The position numbers were made by a program, and so were the translations under genes. From Streptomyces sp. Tu6071 (GTDB lineage: Bacteria > Actinomycetota > Actinomycetes > Streptomycetales > Streptomycetaceae): DNA of 64,000 bases. The stretch covers positions 1,302,001 through 1,366,000 of the forward strand of contig NZ_CM001165.1 in the NCBI RefSeq assembly GCF_000213055.1, written 5' to 3'. This document shows, piece after piece, positions 42,595 to 55,021 of this stretch (position 1 is its first letter; every line of letters starts with the position of its first letter). The notes beneath the pieces are model-generated. The model was not told the DNA's origin and did no database searches. It saw only the letters and a program-made list of their open reading frames with translations.

Positions 42595-45500
42595 GTGCAC
42601 AGCGCAGTCGATCCCGTTTCTCTTGACGACGACGGCCGCCGGGCACCTCGGCACCTTCTGCCGGTCATGTTCGAGGAGCAGGCCGCACGCACACCCGCGG
42701 TCGTCGCCCTCGAACGCGGCGCGGACCGGATGACGTACGCGGAGCTGAACGCGCGTGCCAACCGGCTCGCCCGGCTGCTGGTCTCGCGGGGTGTCGGACC
42801 GGGCACCGCGGTGCTGGTCTGCATGCCGCGGGAGGCCGGCCTGGTCGTCTCGCTTCTCGCCATCGTGAAGGCGGGCGGCGTGTACGTGCCGCTGGACCCC
42901 GACTACCCGGAGGCGCGCAAGGAGTTCGTGCTCGGCGACTGCGGAGCCGCCCTCGCTCTGGTCGACCGCCCCGGACGGACCACCGCCGACGAACTCGTGC
43001 TCCCCTCGGTGGACTTCACCGGCCCCGGCGAAGAGGACGCGGACCTCACCGACCAGGACCGGCTCTCGCCGTTGCGCCTGCTCCACCCGGCCTACCTGAT
43101 CTACACCTCCGGGTCCACCGGGACGCCGAAGGGCGTACTGGTCCCGCACTCGGGCCTGGACCGGCTGCGCCGGACCCACCGGGGCTACACCGGCGGTACC
43201 CCGGGGCACCGGGTCCTCCAACTGGCTTCCATCGGGTTCGACGCCTCGGTGTGGGAACTCGTGATGGCCCTGCTCTCGGGCGGCACGGTGGTGTTCGGCC
43301 GCGCCGAGGAGCTGCTGGCCGGGGAGCGGGCACCGGAGGGCATCACGCACGTCACTCTGACCCCCTCGCTGATGGGTGCCATCTCCCCGGAGACGTTCCC
43401 GCCCGCGAGCACGGTCATCACCGCGAGCGAGGCATGCCCCCAGTCGCTGGCGGACCGGTGGGCCGCCGTGCACCGGCTCGTCAACGCCTACGGCCCGACC
43501 GAGACGACCGTCTGCGCCACCTCCATGCCCCGGCCCCTCGTACCGGGCGAACGGATCGGGCTGGGCGTCCCGATCGACTCCACCACCGTCCACGTCCTCG
43601 ACGACACGCTCAGCCCCGTCGGGCCCGGGGAGACGGGTGAGCTGTACGTCGCGGGCACCGGGCTGGCGCTCGGCTACCACGGCCGCGCCGCGCAGACCGC
43701 GAGCCGGTTCGTCGCCGACCCGTTCGGCGCGCCCGGCAGCCGGATGTACCGGACCGGCGACCTGGTCAGGCGGTCGGCGACCGGCGGGCTGGAGTTCGCC
43801 GGACGCGGCGACGACCAGGTCAAGATCCGCGGATTCCGGATCGAGCCCGCGGAGGTCGCCTCGGCCCTGGACACCACGCCCGGCGTCGGCCGCTCGGCGG
43901 TGGTGGTCGACGGCGCCGACGACAACCGGCGACTGGTGGCCTACCTGGTCCCTGATCCCGCCACGTCCGACGAGGGCGAGCGGCACCAGGTCGACGACTG
44001 GAAGCGGCTCGGGGACGAGCACTACCGGCAGACGGAGGGGGAGTCCTTCGCGGGCTGGTCGAGCAGCTACACCGGAGAGGCGATCCCCGAGGAGGAGATG
44101 CGGCAGTGGCGCGACGCCACGGTCGAGCGCATCCGCGAGGGCGCGCCCCGCCGAGTGCTGGAGATCGGCGTCGGCAGCGGTCTGCTGCTGTCCCGGCTCG
44201 CCCCGGACTGCGAGGAGTACTGGGCCACCGACCTGTCCGAGGTGGCGGTCCGGCACCTGCGCGCTCGCGTGGAGGCCGTACCCGGACTGGCCGCGCGGGT
44301 CCGTCTGCGTGCTCAGGCCGCGCACAGCACCGAGGGCCTGCCCTCCGGGCACTTCGACACGCTCGTGATCAACTCCGTGGCCCAGTACTTCCCGAGCGCC
44401 GCCTACCTCGCCGACGTGATCGACAAGGCGCTCGACCTGCTCGCTCCGGCTGGTCGCCTGTTCCTGGGCGACCTCCGCAATCTGCGGCTGCTGCCCGCCT
44501 TCGGGTCCGCCGTGGTGCTGAGCAGACCGGTCGTCCCGGCCGACGCCCTGGCCGCCGCCGAACGGATGCTCGCCGCCGAGGAGGAGCTGCTGGTCGACCC
44601 CGGGCACTTCGACCTGCTGCGCCGCGGCGACCCGCGCGTGGCCGCCGTGGACGTACGGCTGAAGCGGGGCCTCGCGGACAACGAGCTGACCCGGCACCGC
44701 TACGACGTGGTGCTCCACCGTGCCCCGGCGACCGTCACGGAGGCGGCGGGGGTATGCGAACACGCCTGGTCGGGCATGGAGGACCTGGACACCGCGCTGT
44801 CCGCCTCGGAGGGGATCCTCCGGGTGACCGGCGTCCCCAACGGCCGCGTGCTCGGTGAGATTCGCGCGCATCAGGCGCTCCAGGACGGCGCCACGGCGGA
44901 CGAGGCCCGCGCGCTGCTCACCGCCGCCGAGGGCGTGCACCCCGAGTACTGGCACGAGGTCGCCGCACGCACGGGCCACCGGGCGCAGGTCACCTGGTCG
45001 GCGCGGGACGAGGCCGCCGTGGACGTACTGTTCGTTCCCCTCGGAGACGGCACGGGCGTCGAGATCGCCAGCGGCGCTCCGGAGATCCCCCCGACCGCCA
45101 GCCGCGTGCTGACGAACCAGCCCGCCCGCCCGCGCGCCGAGGCGGAGCTGATCTCCGCCGCCCGCGCACACGTGCGGCGGGTGCTCCCCGCCCACCTGGT
45201 GCCGTCCGCCTTCGTGGTGCTCGACGCCCTCCCGCTGACCCCGCACGGGAAGCTCGATCGCACGGCACTCCCCCGCCCTCAGGCCGCCACTGGCAAGCGG
45301 GGACGCGCGGCGGAGACCAGCACCGAACTCACGCTCTGCGCCCTCTTCTCCGATCTGCTGGGCGTGGACTGCGACCTCGCGGACGACGACTTCTTCGAGC
45401 TGGGCGGCCATTCCCTGCTCGCGACCCGCCTCGTCAACGCGATCCGCTCCGCCTTCGGTGTCTCCACGGAGCTGCGGACCGTCTACCGCGCCCGTACCGT

Positions 45501-48500
45501 CGCGGCGCTCGCCGAGGCCGTGGAGAGCGCCGCGGCACCCGTCCGCCCCCGGCTGCGCGCGGTGCGCCCCCGCCCCGAGATCGTGCCCGCGTCCGCGGCG
45601 CAGCGTGCGATCTGGCTCTCCGAGCAGGTCGCCGGACTCGGGACGGCCTACCACATCCCCCTCGTTGTGCGGGTGGTGGGTGGTGTGGATGTGGGGGTGT
45701 TGGCGGGGGCGTTGGGTGATGTGGTGGGTCGGCATGAGGTGTTGCGGACGGTGTTGGTGGAGGGGGGTGGTGGGGTGGTGCAGGTGGTGTTGCCGCCGGT
45801 GGGTGAGGTGCGGGTGGGGGTGTGTGAGGTGGGTGCGGACCGGGTGGATGCGGTGGTGGCGTCGTTGTGCGGGCGGCGTTTCGATCTGTCGGGTGAGTTG
45901 CCGTTGCGTGCGGATGTGGTGCGGGCCGGGGGTGAGGAGGTGCTGGTCCTGGTGTTGCATCACGTGGCGGTGGACGGGTGGTCGATGGGCCCGTTCTTCG
46001 CCGATCTGGAGCGTGCGTACGGGGCGCGTGTCAAGGGTGGGGTGGTGGCGTGGGAGCCGTTGCCGGTGCAGTACGCGGATTACGCGTTGTGGCAGCAGGA
46101 GCTGCTGGCGGGTGGTGGTGACGCGGGCGGTGTCGTCTCGCGGGGGTTGGCGTATTGGGAGGGGGTGCTGGAGGGGTTGCCGCAGGAGCTGGAGTTGCCG
46201 GTGGACCGGCCGCGTCCGGTGCGTCCCTCCTATCGGGGTGGGGTGGTCGCGTCGGGTGTGGGTGCGGGGGTGCACGGGGCTCTGGTGGGGGTGGCCAGGG
46301 GGGCTGGGGCGAGTGTGCTGATGGTGGCGCAGGCGGCGTTGGCGGTGGCGTGGTCGCGTTCGGGTGCGGGTGTGGATGTTCCGGTGGGGACGGTGGTGGC
46401 GGGGCGGGGGGATGAGGTCCTGGACGAGGTGGTGGGGTTCTTCGTCAACACGCTGGTGCTGCGGACGGATGTTTCGGGTGATCCGTCGTTCGGTGAGTTG
46501 CTGGAGCGGGTGCGGGAGGCGGACCTGGGGGCGTTCGCGCATCAGGAGGTGCCTTTCGAGTATCTGGTGCGCGAGCTGAACCCCGACCGGGTCGTGGGCC
46601 GGCACCCGCTGGTGCAGACGATGCTCAGCATGGACACCGAATCCCCGGCCGCGTTGTCGCTGCCCGGCCTGCGGTGCACGCCCGTAGAGGGGGCCGGGGA
46701 GAGGGTGGCGAAGTTCGATCTGGACGTGACAGTGCGGGAGCTCCCTGGTCAGGGGGGTGTTCAGATCTCCCTGGTCTATGCGGCGGATCTCTTCGACGAG
46801 GCGACCGCGCAGGGGCTCGTGGACCGGATGAGCCGGGTCCTGGAAGCAGCCGCCCTGGACCCGGGGGCACCGATCAGCACCATCGACGTCCTCACCCCAG
46901 GTGAACGCGCCGATCTGCAGCGCTGGGGGACAGGACCACGTTCCACCCCGGAAGAGCCGACCGTGGCGGGGGCGTTTCTCGCGCGGGCCGGACGGTGCCC
47001 GCAGGCGGTCGCCGTCGTGGACGCCGCCTCGGGTGTCGAGCTGACCTACCGCGAACTCGAACACCGGGCACGGGCCTTCGCGAAAAAGATACGAGGCGCG
47101 TTCGGGGAGGTGACGGACGTGGCGGTGCCGGTGCTCGCCGAGCGGAGTGTGGACCTGGTCGTGGCCTTCACCGGCATCCTCCTGGCCGGGGGTGCCTACC
47201 GGCCCGTCCACCTCGGACACCCCCTGAACAGGCAACGCGACTCACTCACCGACGGCGACGGAACCCCGCTCCTCGTCGTCGACACGGCGCACAGTGATCA
47301 CCCGCTGACCGAAGGCCGGAGGGTCCTCACCATCACCGGGGACGACACGGTAACCACCGGGACCAGTGCGTTGGCTGGGGCGACCAGCGGTGAGGAAGCA
47401 GCCTCCGCCGATGCCGGGCCGGTCGTGTCTCGCACGGACGAGGATGTCGTGTTGCCGACTGTGTTGCCGGATCAGCTTGCGTATGTGATGTCGACGTCCG
47501 GGTCGACGGGGCGGCCGAAAGCGATCGCCATCACGCACCGTTCGGTCGTCGATCTCGCGGTCGATCCCGCCTGGGAGATCACCCCGGACGACCGGGTCCT
47601 GATGCAGGCCCCGCACGCCTTCGACGGCTCCACCTACGAACTCTGGGCCCCACTTCTCGCCGGGGCCACCGTGGTCATCGCCCCGCCCGGCGAACTCACC
47701 GCCGCCCGCGTCCGCGACCTCACCCACACCCACCACCTGACCACGATCAGCCTCACCGCCGGCCTCTTCAGCGTCCTGGCCGAGGACGACCCCCACGTCT
47801 TCACCCCCCTGCGGGAAGTCACCACCGGCGGCGACATCGTCCCGCCCGCCGCCGTCCACGCCGTCCTCACCGCCAGCCCCCACACCACCGTGCGCACCAC
47901 CTACGGCCCCACCGAAACCACCCTCTGCGTCACCCACACCCCCTGGCACCCCCACGACACCATCCCCACCCCCGTCCCCCTCGGCACCCCCATGAACAAC
48001 ACCACCCTGCGCGTCCTGGACCCCGCCCTGCGCCCCTGCCCACCCGGCGTCCTGGGCGAGCTCTACCTCACCGGAACCGGACTCGCCCGCGGCTACCTCG
48101 CCCAGCCCGCCCTCACCGCCACCCGCTTCACCGCCGACCCCCACGGCACACCCGGCACCCGCATGTACCGCACCGGCGACCTCGCCCGCCTCCACCACGA
48201 CGGCACCCTCACCTTCCACGGCCGCAACGACCACCAGATCAAAATCCGCGGCACCCGCATCGAGATCAACGAAATCGAAACCGCCCTCACCACCCACCAC
48301 GGCGTCACCCACGCCGCCGTCATCGCCCACCACCCCCACACCCCCCACACCCAGCTCACCGCCTACTACACCGGCACCACCACCCCCACCACCCTCCACC
48401 ACCACCTCACCACCACCCTCCCCCCACAAATGACCCCCACCACCCTCCACCACCTCACCACCTGGCCCCTCACCCCCAACGGAAAACTCGACCACACCCA

Positions 48501-51500
48501 ACTCCCCACCCCCACCAACCCCACAACCACCACCACCCCCAGCACCACACCCCACACCCCCCACGAACACCTCCTCACCACCCTCTTCGCCACCACCCTC
48601 AACCTCCCCACCCTCAACACCCACGACAACTTCTTCACCCAAGGCGGCAACTCCCTCCTCGCCATCCGCCTCACCAACCACATCAACACCACCCTCAACC
48701 TCAACCTCAACACCCAGGACATCTTCGCCCACCCCACCCCCACCACCCTCGCCCACCACCTGACCGGACTGACCGGCACTTCCCGACCGCGGATCACCAA
48801 GGTGGCCGAGCGGCCCGACCCGTTGCCGCTGTCGGACGCGCAACGCCGGTTGTGGTTCCTGTACCAGCTGGACGGACCGACCCCGACCTACAACATTCCG
48901 CTGATAGCCCGTCTGTCGGGTGCGCCCGATCTCGACGCTCTCACCGCGGCCCTCGCCGACGTGCTGGCCCGGCACGAGGTGCTGCGCACCGTGTTCACGG
49001 AGCGCGACCAGGAGCCGGCGCAGGTGGTGCTACCGGTCGAGCGGGCCCGTCCGGTGATCGGGACGACCGAGTGCCCGCCGTCCCGTCTGGAGGGTGTACT
49101 CGCCGAGGAGTGCGCGCGTCCCTTCGCGCTGGACACGGAACTGCCGGTCCGCGCCCACGTCGTCCGCTCCGGCGACGTCCACCATCTGGTCCTGACGGTG
49201 CACCACATCGCCGCCGACGGCTGGTCCATGGAGCCCCTCTGCGCGGACCTGGCCCGCGCCTACGCGGCCCGACTGCGGGGCGAGGAGCCCGGATTCGCCC
49301 CGCTGCCGGTGCAGTACGCCGACTACACGCTCCGGCAGCGGGACGCCGACGCCGCGGGCCGGGACTCAGGTCTCGCATACTGGGAGAACGCCCTGCGCGG
49401 GCTCCCCGAGCAGCTCGACCTCCCCTACGACCGCGCCCGCCCGGCGCGCGCCTCCTCCCGCGGGGGTTCGGTGCGGCGGACGCTGGACCCGCGCGTCCAC
49501 GAGCGGCTGCTGCTCCTCGGCCAGGAGCACGACGCGACCCTGTTCATGGTGGTGCAGGCACTGCTCGCCGCGACCCTGACCCGGCTCGGGGCCGGGGACG
49601 ACATACCGCTCGGCTCGGTCGTCGCCGGCCGCTCGGACGAGGTGCTGGACGAACTGGTCGGCTTCTTCCTCAACAGTGTCGTGCTGCGTACCGACACCTC
49701 CGGAGATCCGGCCTTCACCGAGCTGCTGGACCGGGTCCGCCGTACCGACCTGACCGTTCTGGCCCACCAGGACGTGCCGTTCGACCGGCTCGTGGAGCAT
49801 CTCAAGCCCCCGCGCTCGCTGGCCGCCCATCCGCTCTTCCAAGTGGCCTTCGGTGTGGCCGCGCCCAGCCCCGTGCCGAAGCTGGAGGGATTGGAGTCGA
49901 CCCCGGTCCGTCCCCCACTGGACGCCGCGAAGTTCGACCTGTACTTCGGCATCACCCAGCACGAGGGAGCCGAGGGGCGCCGCGGTGCCCTGGAGATCGA
50001 CCTCACGTACGCCCTCGACCTGTTCGACCCGGCCACCGCCGAGAACATCGTCGACCGACTGGCGCGCATGGCCGAGGCCGTCGCCGCCGACCCCGCCGTG
50101 CGCTGCGGCGGGATCGACCTGCTCGACGGCGACGAACGCCACCGCATCCTGCACACGTGGAACACGACGGCCCTCCCGGTGCCGCGCACCCTGCCCGACA
50201 TGTTCGACGAGCAGGTGCGCGCCCACCCCGACGAGATCGCCGTGGAGCATCGGGGCGAGCGGGTCTCCTACCGCGAGCTCGACGCCCGGTCCAACCGGCT
50301 CGCGCGTCACCTGATCGCGGCCGGGGCCGGACCGGAGGATCTCGTCGCGGTGTCCACCCGGCGTGGGCTGGGGTGGGTCACGGCGATGCTGGCCGTCCTC
50401 AAGTCCGGCGCGGGCTACCTGCCCGTCGACCCGGCGTACCCGTCGGCGCGCAAGCGGTTCATCCTCGACGACAGCGCACCGCGCTTCGCGCTCGTCGACG
50501 ACCCGGCCGACCTGCCGGGCTCCGGTGCGGTGGTCGGCGTGCCGGCCGACATCGACCTGAGCACGTACTCCGACGGCCCGGTAGCCGACGAGGAGCGGCG
50601 CCTGCCCCTGCGGACCGCCAACGCGTGCTACATGATCTACACCTCGGGCTCGACCGGAGTGCCCAAGGGCGTCCTCCTGGCGCACACCGGGATCAGCCGC
50701 CTGGCCCTCCGGCACCGCGACTTCGTGCCCGACGGGGGCGGACACCGCGTGCTGCAACTCGCCTCGATCGGCTTCGACGGATCGGTGTGGGAGGTCGTGA
50801 TGGCCCTCCTGCTCGGCGGCACCCTCGTCGTCGGCGAGCCCGAGGAACTGCTCACCGCCGCCCCCGGCCACGCGCCCGACATCACGCACGTGCTGGTCAC
50901 GCCGTCCATGCTCGCCGCGATGCCGGACCACGCGCTGCCCCCCGGCATCGTGGTGATCACGGCCAGCGAGTCCTGCCCGCAGTGGCTGGTGGACCGGTGG
51001 GGGCGGGACCGCACGGTGGAGAACTCCTACGGGCCCACCGAGACCACGGTCTGCGCCACGGGCGGACCACTGCCCCCGGGTCTGCCGGTCACCATCGGCC
51101 GCCCGGTGCCCTCGACCAGCGTGTACGTGCTGGACGCCGCGCTACGTCCGGTCCCCCCGGGTGTGGTCGGCGAGCTGTACATCGCCGGTGCCGCTCTGGC
51201 CCGCGGGTACGCCGGACGCCCCGCGCTGACCGCCTCACGCTTCGTGGCGGACCCCTTCGGCCCCGCGGGAACGCGGATGTACCGATCCGGCGACCTCGCG
51301 CGCTGGAGGAACGACGGGCGGCTGCTGTTCGCGGGGCGGTCCGACGACCAGGTCAAGATCCGCGGCTTCCGGATCGAGCCCGGAGAGGTCGAGGCGGAGC
51401 TGTGCGCCCTGCCCGGGGTGGACACCGCCGCCGTCGTGGTCCGTACCGACCGCCCCGGGGAGGCCGAGCTGACCGCCTACTACACCGGCCCCGCTCATCC

Positions 51501-54500
51501 CCTGCGCACCCGGGCGGAGTTGGCGCGGCGGCTGCCCGAGTACATGGTGCCGTCCGCCCTGGTCCCGATGACGGCCATCCCACGCAACCACAGCGGGAAG
51601 CTGGACCGGGGGGCCCTGCCCGCGCCCGATCGCACGACCTCCTCGCGCGGTCCGCGCACTCCGCGCGAGGAAATCCTGTGCGGTCTGTTCGCCGAACTCC
51701 TCGGGCTGCTCGCGGTCGGCGTGGACGACGGGTTCTTCGACCTGGGCGGCCACTCGCTCCTCGCCACCCGGCTGGTCAATGCGGTGCGCGCGGCGTTCGG
51801 TGTGCGGCTGGACCTGCGGGAGGTCTTCGAGCACCCGACGGTGGCCGGGATCGACCGGCTGATCGACTCCGCCCTGGCCGGTCCCCCGCCCGTGGTCCCG
51901 GTGTCCCCGCGCCCGGAGTCCCTGCCGCTCTCGCACGCCCAGCGCGGGCTGTGGTTCACCGAGCAGTTGGAGGACCGGCCGGACCACGTCTACACGGTCG
52001 CTCTGGCCACCCGGACGACCGGTGAGTTCGACCGCGCGGCGCTGGCCGACGCGCTGACCGACGTCGTCGGCAGGCACGAGGTCCTGCGCACCGTCTTCGC
52101 GAACCGCGACGGGGAACCCGTCCAGATCGTCCGGCCGGTCGAGGACGCGCCGGTGCCGGTCGGCTGCTCGGACGTGACCCGGGCGCGGATGAAAGCGGCG
52201 GTCGCCGCCGAGTGCCGGCACGCCTTCGACCTGAGCACCGATCTCCCCGTGCACGCGCACGTACTGCGCGGCGAGGCCGAGCAGGTGCTCGTCCTGGTCC
52301 TGCACCACATCGCCGTCGACGGCTGGTCCATGGGCCCGTTCACCGCGGACCTCGCCCACGCCTACGCCGCCCGAGCCGAGGGCAAGGTCCCCGAGTGGAC
52401 GCCGCTGTCCGCGCAGTACGTGGACTACGTCCTGTGGCAGCGGGAGAACTCCCGGGCCGGGCTCGGCCACTGGACGCGGGCCCTCGCCGGAGCCCCGGAG
52501 GAGCTGGCGCTGCCGGCGGACCGCCCCCGGGCACCGCGCCCCTCCTTCCGGGGGGACACCGTCTCGCTCCGGCTCGATGCCGACACCCGCGCGGCCCTGG
52601 CCGCCCTGGCCCGCGGGCACGGTGCGACACCGTTCATGGTCGCGCACGCCGCGCTCGCCGCCACCCTCACCCGCAGCGGGGCGGGCACCGATCTCCCGAT
52701 CGGCACCGTGGTCGCCGGGCGCCACGACGAGGCCCTGGAGGAGCTGGTCGGTTTCTTCGTCAACACGCTGGTGCTGCGTACGGACACCTCGGGCGATCCC
52801 ACCTTCGGGGAACTCCTCGACCGGGTGCGCCGCACCGACCTGGACGCCTACCGGCACCAGGATGTCCCGTTCGACCGGATCGTCGAGGAACTGCGCCCGG
52901 AGCGCACTCTGGCCCGTCACCCGCTGGTGCAGACGATGCTGAGCTGGAGCACCGGCCGCGAGGACGCCGTGACTCTTCCCGGCCTCGACACCCTCCCGTT
53001 CCCCGGTACCGGGGAGCCCGTCGCCAAGTTCGACCTCGACATCGTGTTCCGGGAGGAGGCCGAGGGCATCGCCATCGAACTCACCTACGCCACCGACCTG
53101 TTCGACCGGGACACGGTGGCCGGTCTCGGCCGGCGGCTGCTGGCCACTCTGACGGCCGGGGTGGCCGAACCGGACACCCGGATCGGGGCGATCGACCTGC
53201 TCACTCCGGCCGAACACGCGTGGCTGGCCGGGCGGGGCGCCGCCGACGGCCCCCGCACGGTCGGCACCCTGGTCTCGGGCTTCGCGGCCTGGGCCGACTC
53301 GGACCTGACCGCGGTGATCGACGGGGGCCGGGAGGTGTCCTACAGGGAGCTGGACCGGCGCTCGGACCGGCTGGCGAGAGCGCTGGTGGCGGCGGGAGTG
53401 CGGCCGGAGGACGTCGTCGCGCTGCTGATGGACCGCGGCGTCGACCTGCTGGTGGCGATGCTCGGCGTCCTCAAGGCGGGCGGAACCTTCCTGCCCCTGC
53501 ACCTGGCGCACCCGGCGGACCGGATGCGCGGTGCCGTGGCGGACAGTGCCGCCGGGGTGCTCCTGGTCGACGGCGCCCACGCGTCCCACGAGCTGGCCGG
53601 TGGCATCGGCACCGTGCTGGTGGTCGGGCACGAGCCGACGGCGCCGGAGGCCGAGCTGCCCATGGTGCGCCCCGACCAGCTCGCCTACCTGATGTACACC
53701 TCCGGGTCGACCGGCGAACCCAAGGGCGTCGCGGCGACGCACCAGAACGTGCTCGACCTCGCTCTGGCCCCCTCCTGGGGCACCGGTCCCGGCGACCGGG
53801 TCCTGATGCAGGCCCCGCACGCGTTCGACGGGTCCTCCTACGAGGTGTGGGCGCCCCTGATGACCGGCGCGGCCGTCGTGGTGATGCCTTCCGGCGACCT
53901 CACCTCGCTCTCCCTGCGGACGGTGGCCGAGCGGCACGGGGTGACCCGGATCAGCCTGACCGCGGGCCTGTTCCGGGTGCTCGCGGAGACCGATCCGGCC
54001 GCGTTCACCGGGCTGACCGAGGTGATCACCGGCGGCGACGTGATCTCCCCCGAGGCGGTGCGCGCGGTCCTGGCCGCCTGCCCGGACATCCTCGTCCACA
54101 GCACCTACGGGCCGACCGAGATCACCATGTGCGCGACGTTCTCGCGGCTCACGTCCGCCGACCCGGTTCCGGCACCGATCCCCCTCGGGGAGCCTCTGGC
54201 GAACACCTCGCTGCATGTGCTGGACGACTGCCTGCGTCCCGCCCCGCCCGGCGTGGCCGGGGAGCTGTACATCGCGGGGGCGGGAGTGGCGCGCGGCTAC
54301 TTCGGCCGGCCCGGCGCGAGCGCGTCGCACTTCGTCGCGTGCCCGTTCGGACAGCCGGGTGCGCGGATGTACCGGACCGGCGACATCGTGCGCTGGGAGC
54401 GGGACGGCACGCTGGGCTTCCTGGGCCGCGCGGACAACCAGGTCAAGGTGCGCGGCTTCCGGGTGGAGGTCGGCGAGGTCACCGCCGAGCTGGCGGCGGT

Positions 54501-55020
54501 CGACGGTGTCGCCCAGGCCGCTGTGGTCGTGCGGGAGGACCGGCCCGGGGACAAGTCCCTCATCGGCTACTACACCGGGGAAGCGGCCGAGGACGTGGTG
54601 CGCGGGCGGCTGATGGCACGGCTGCCCTCGCAAGCCGTGCCTTCCGCGCTGATACCGGTGGCGTCCTGGCCGCTGACCAGCAACGGCAAGCTGAACACCG
54701 CCGCGCTGCCGGCCCCCGGGCCCCGCGAGGCGTTCCGCGCGCCGCGCACCCCGCGCGAGGAAGTGCTCTGCGCGCTGTTCGCGGAGGTGACCGGCGCTCA
54801 GCGGGTGGGCATCGACGACAGCTTCTTCGATCTGGGCGGCCATTCCCTGATGGCCATCGCGCTCAGCAAGAAGGTGCACACCGCCATCGGTGTGCACCTC
54901 CCCGTCAACCTCCTCTTCCAGTACCCGCGGGTGGCGGAGTTGGCGGCGCGACTCGACAACCTCGACGACACTGCGGCGCGGCCACGGCCCGCCCTGCGAC
55001 GGAGAACGGGGCAGGTGTGA
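42595..55020 (+). CDS. Four-module NRPS: A-nMT-T / C-A-T / C-A-T / C-A-T
   Basis: 4141 aa. Start GTG 42595 with GGAGGG 5 nt upstream; GTG 42550 is possible. Approximate residues: A1 20-890 with an inserted N-methyltransferase 465-715 ([21 protein letters not shown]), T1 905-975, C2 996-1440, A2 1455-1965, T2 1985-2055, C3 2072-2520, A3 2525-3010, T3 3018-3090, C4 3105-3545, A4 3555-4035, T4 4045-4120. All C domains keep HHxxxDG and all T domains the Ser (GGHS/GGNS). No E or TE domain. My hand-read codes: A1 DAWTIAAVCK (Phe-like), A2 DGYSTGTLCK and A4 DGYSIGTMCK (7/10 and 6/10 to Dpg DPYHGGTLCK), A3 DGWLIASVCK (aromatic-like, unclear). With no leading C domain, A1-nMT-T loads the first residue as its N-methyl form. 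Residues about 1024-2056 are a duplicated block of foreign composition. Confidence 0.93.
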   Translation: MHSAVDPVSLDDDGRRAPRHLLPVMFEEQAARTPAVVALERGADRMTYAELNARANRLARLLVSRGVGPGTAVLVCMPREAGLVVSLLAIVKAGGVYVPLDPDYPEARKEFVLGDCGAALALVDRPGRTTADELVLPSVDFTGPGEEDADLTDQDRLSPLRLLHPAYLIYTSGSTGTPKGVLVPHSGLDRLRRTHRGYTGGTPGHRVLQLASIGFDASVWELVMALLSGGTVVFGRAEELLAGERAPEGITHVTLTPSLMGAISPETFPPASTVITASEACPQSLADRWAAVHRLVNAYGPTETTVCATSMPRPLVPGERIGLGVPIDSTTVHVLDDTLSPVGPGETGELYVAGTGLALGYHGRAAQTASRFVADPFGAPGSRMYRTGDLVRRSATGGLEFAGRGDDQVKIRGFRIEPAEVASALDTTPGVGRSAVVVDGADDNRRLVAYLVPDPATSDEGERHQVDDWKRLGDEHYRQTEGESFAGWSSSYTGEAIPEEEMRQWRDATVERIREGAPRRVLEIGVGSGLLLSRLAPDCEEYWATDLSEVAVRHLRARVEAVPGLAARVRLRAQAAHSTEGLPSGHFDTLVINSVAQYFPSAAYLADVIDKALDLLAPAGRLFLGDLRNLRLLPAFGSAVVLSRPVVPADALAAAERMLAAEEELLVDPGHFDLLRRGDPRVAAVDVRLKRGLADNELTRHRYDVVLHRAPATVTEAAGVCEHAWSGMEDLDTALSASEGILRVTGVPNGRVLGEIRAHQALQDGATADEARALLTAAEGVHPEYWHEVAARTGHRAQVTWSARDEAAVDVLFVPLGDGTGVEIASGAPEIPPTASRVLTNQPARPRAEAELISAARAHVRRVLPAHLVPSAFVVLDALPLTPHGKLDRTALPRPQAATGKRGRAAETSTELTLCALFSDLLGVDCDLADDDFFELGGHSLLATRLVNAIRSAFGVSTELRTVYRARTVAALAEAVESAAAPVRPRLRAVRPRPEIVPASAAQRAIWLSEQVAGLGTAYHIPLVVRVVGGVDVGVLAGALGDVVGRHEVLRTVLVEGGGGVVQVVLPPVGEVRVGVCEVGADRVDAVVASLCGRRFDLSGELPLRADVVRAGGEEVLVLVLHHVAVDGWSMGPFFADLERAYGARVKGGVVAWEPLPVQYADYALWQQELLAGGGDAGGVVSRGLAYWEGVLEGLPQELELPVDRPRPVRPSYRGGVVASGVGAGVHGALVGVARGAGASVLMVAQAALAVAWSRSGAGVDVPVGTVVAGRGDEVLDEVVGFFVNTLVLRTDVSGDPSFGELLERVREADLGAFAHQEVPFEYLVRELNPDRVVGRHPLVQTMLSMDTESPAALSLPGLRCTPVEGAGERVAKFDLDVTVRELPGQGGVQISLVYAADLFDEATAQGLVDRMSRVLEAAALDPGAPISTIDVLTPGERADLQRWGTGPRSTPEEPTVAGAFLARAGRCPQAVAVVDAASGVELTYRELEHRARAFAKKIRGAFGEVTDVAVPVLAERSVDLVVAFTGILLAGGAYRPVHLGHPLNRQRDSLTDGDGTPLLVVDTAHSDHPLTEGRRVLTITGDDTVTTGTSALAGATSGEEAASADAGPVVSRTDEDVVLPTVLPDQLAYVMSTSGSTGRPKAIAITHRSVVDLAVDPAWEITPDDRVLMQAPHAFDGSTYELWAPLLAGATVVIAPPGELTAARVRDLTHTHHLTTISLTAGLFSVLAEDDPHVFTPLREVTTGGDIVPPAAVHAVLTASPHTTVRTTYGPTETTLCVTHTPWHPHDTIPTPVPLGTPMNNTTLRVLDPALRPCPPGVLGELYLTGTGLARGYLAQPALTATRFTADPHGTPGTRMYRTGDLARLHHDGTLTFHGRNDHQIKIRGTRIEINEIETALTTHHGVTHAAVIAHHPHTPHTQLTAYYTGTTTPTTLHHHLTTTLPPQMTPTTLHHLTTWPLTPNGKLDHTQLPTPTNPTTTTTPSTTPHTPHEHLLTTLFATTLNLPTLNTHDNFFTQGGNSLLAIRLTNHINTTLNLNLNTQDIFAHPTPTTLAHHLTGLTGTSRPRITKVAERPDPLPLSDAQRRLWFLYQLDGPTPTYNIPLIARLSGAPDLDALTAALADVLARHEVLRTVFTERDQEPAQVVLPVERARPVIGTTECPPSRLEGVLAEECARPFALDTELPVRAHVVRSGDVHHLVLTVHHIAADGWSMEPLCADLARAYAARLRGEEPGFAPLPVQYADYTLRQRDADAAGRDSGLAYWENALRGLPEQLDLPYDRARPARASSRGGSVRRTLDPRVHERLLLLGQEHDATLFMVVQALLAATLTRLGAGDDIPLGSVVAGRSDEVLDELVGFFLNSVVLRTDTSGDPAFTELLDRVRRTDLTVLAHQDVPFDRLVEHLKPPRSLAAHPLFQVAFGVAAPSPVPKLEGLESTPVRPPLDAAKFDLYFGITQHEGAEGRRGALEIDLTYALDLFDPATAENIVDRLARMAEAVAADPAVRCGGIDLLDGDERHRILHTWNTTALPVPRTLPDMFDEQVRAHPDEIAVEHRGERVSYRELDARSNRLARHLIAAGAGPEDLVAVSTRRGLGWVTAMLAVLKSGAGYLPVDPAYPSARKRFILDDSAPRFALVDDPADLPGSGAVVGVPADIDLSTYSDGPVADEERRLPLRTANACYMIYTSGSTGVPKGVLLAHTGISRLALRHRDFVPDGGGHRVLQLASIGFDGSVWEVVMALLLGGTLVVGEPEELLTAAPGHAPDITHVLVTPSMLAAMPDHALPPGIVVITASESCPQWLVDRWGRDRTVENSYGPTETTVCATGGPLPPGLPVTIGRPVPSTSVYVLDAALRPVPPGVVGELYIAGAALARGYAGRPALTASRFVADPFGPAGTRMYRSGDLARWRNDGRLLFAGRSDDQVKIRGFRIEPGEVEAELCALPGVDTAAVVVRTDRPGEAELTAYYTGPAHPLRTRAELARRLPEYMVPSALVPMTAIPRNHSGKLDRGALPAPDRTTSSRGPRTPREEILCGLFAELLGLLAVGVDDGFFDLGGHSLLATRLVNAVRAAFGVRLDLREVFEHPTVAGIDRLIDSALAGPPPVVPVSPRPESLPLSHAQRGLWFTEQLEDRPDHVYTVALATRTTGEFDRAALADALTDVVGRHEVLRTVFANRDGEPVQIVRPVEDAPVPVGCSDVTRARMKAAVAAECRHAFDLSTDLPVHAHVLRGEAEQVLVLVLHHIAVDGWSMGPFTADLAHAYAARAEGKVPEWTPLSAQYVDYVLWQRENSRAGLGHWTRALAGAPEELALPADRPRAPRPSFRGDTVSLRLDADTRAALAALARGHGATPFMVAHAALAATLTRSGAGTDLPIGTVVAGRHDEALEELVGFFVNTLVLRTDTSGDPTFGELLDRVRRTDLDAYRHQDVPFDRIVEELRPERTLARHPLVQTMLSWSTGREDAVTLPGLDTLPFPGTGEPVAKFDLDIVFREEAEGIAIELTYATDLFDRDTVAGLGRRLLATLTAGVAEPDTRIGAIDLLTPAEHAWLAGRGAADGPRTVGTLVSGFAAWADSDLTAVIDGGREVSYRELDRRSDRLARALVAAGVRPEDVVALLMDRGVDLLVAMLGVLKAGGTFLPLHLAHPADRMRGAVADSAAGVLLVDGAHASHELAGGIGTVLVVGHEPTAPEAELPMVRPDQLAYLMYTSGSTGEPKGVAATHQNVLDLALAPSWGTGPGDRVLMQAPHAFDGSSYEVWAPLMTGAAVVVMPSGDLTSLSLRTVAERHGVTRISLTAGLFRVLAETDPAAFTGLTEVITGGDVISPEAVRAVLAACPDILVHSTYGPTEITMCATFSRLTSADPVPAPIPLGEPLANTSLHVLDDCLRPAPPGVAGELYIAGAGVARGYFGRPGASASHFVACPFGQPGARMYRTGDIVRWERDGTLGFLGRADNQVKVRGFRVEVGEVTAELAAVDGVAQAAVVVREDRPGDKSLIGYYTGEAAEDVVRGRLMARLPSQAVPSALIPVASWPLTSNGKLNTAALPAPGPREAFRAPRTPREEVLCALFAEVTGAQRVGIDDSFFDLGGHSLMAIALSKKVHTAIGVHLPVNLLFQYPRVAELAARLDNLDDTAARPRPALRRRTGQV
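45664..48762 (+). repeat. Duplicated NRPS module block, plus-strand copy
   Basis: Runs from just inside C2 to the end of T2. Inverted counterpart at 63873-61517. It aligns from GTTGTGCGGGTGGTGGG to CTCGCCCACCACCTG. Relative to the other copy it has 81 extra nt (27 codons) in an A-domain linker (about 47340-47450) and retains 661 nt (47861-48521) missing there. Its first part is G/T-rich at codon ends (GTG, TTG, GGG) and its last 1.1 kb is almost all C-ending codons (CAC, ACC, CTC), unlike the flanking modules. Confidence 0.92.
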
Positions 55021-55021
55021 C

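Noticed and set aside
42415..47235. A 1606-codon open frame on the minus strand opposite the NRPS
   Set aside because: It is antisense to a well-supported NRPS; its translation is Arg/His/Gly/Asp-rich with no domain motif. Long antisense frames are normal at this GC content.
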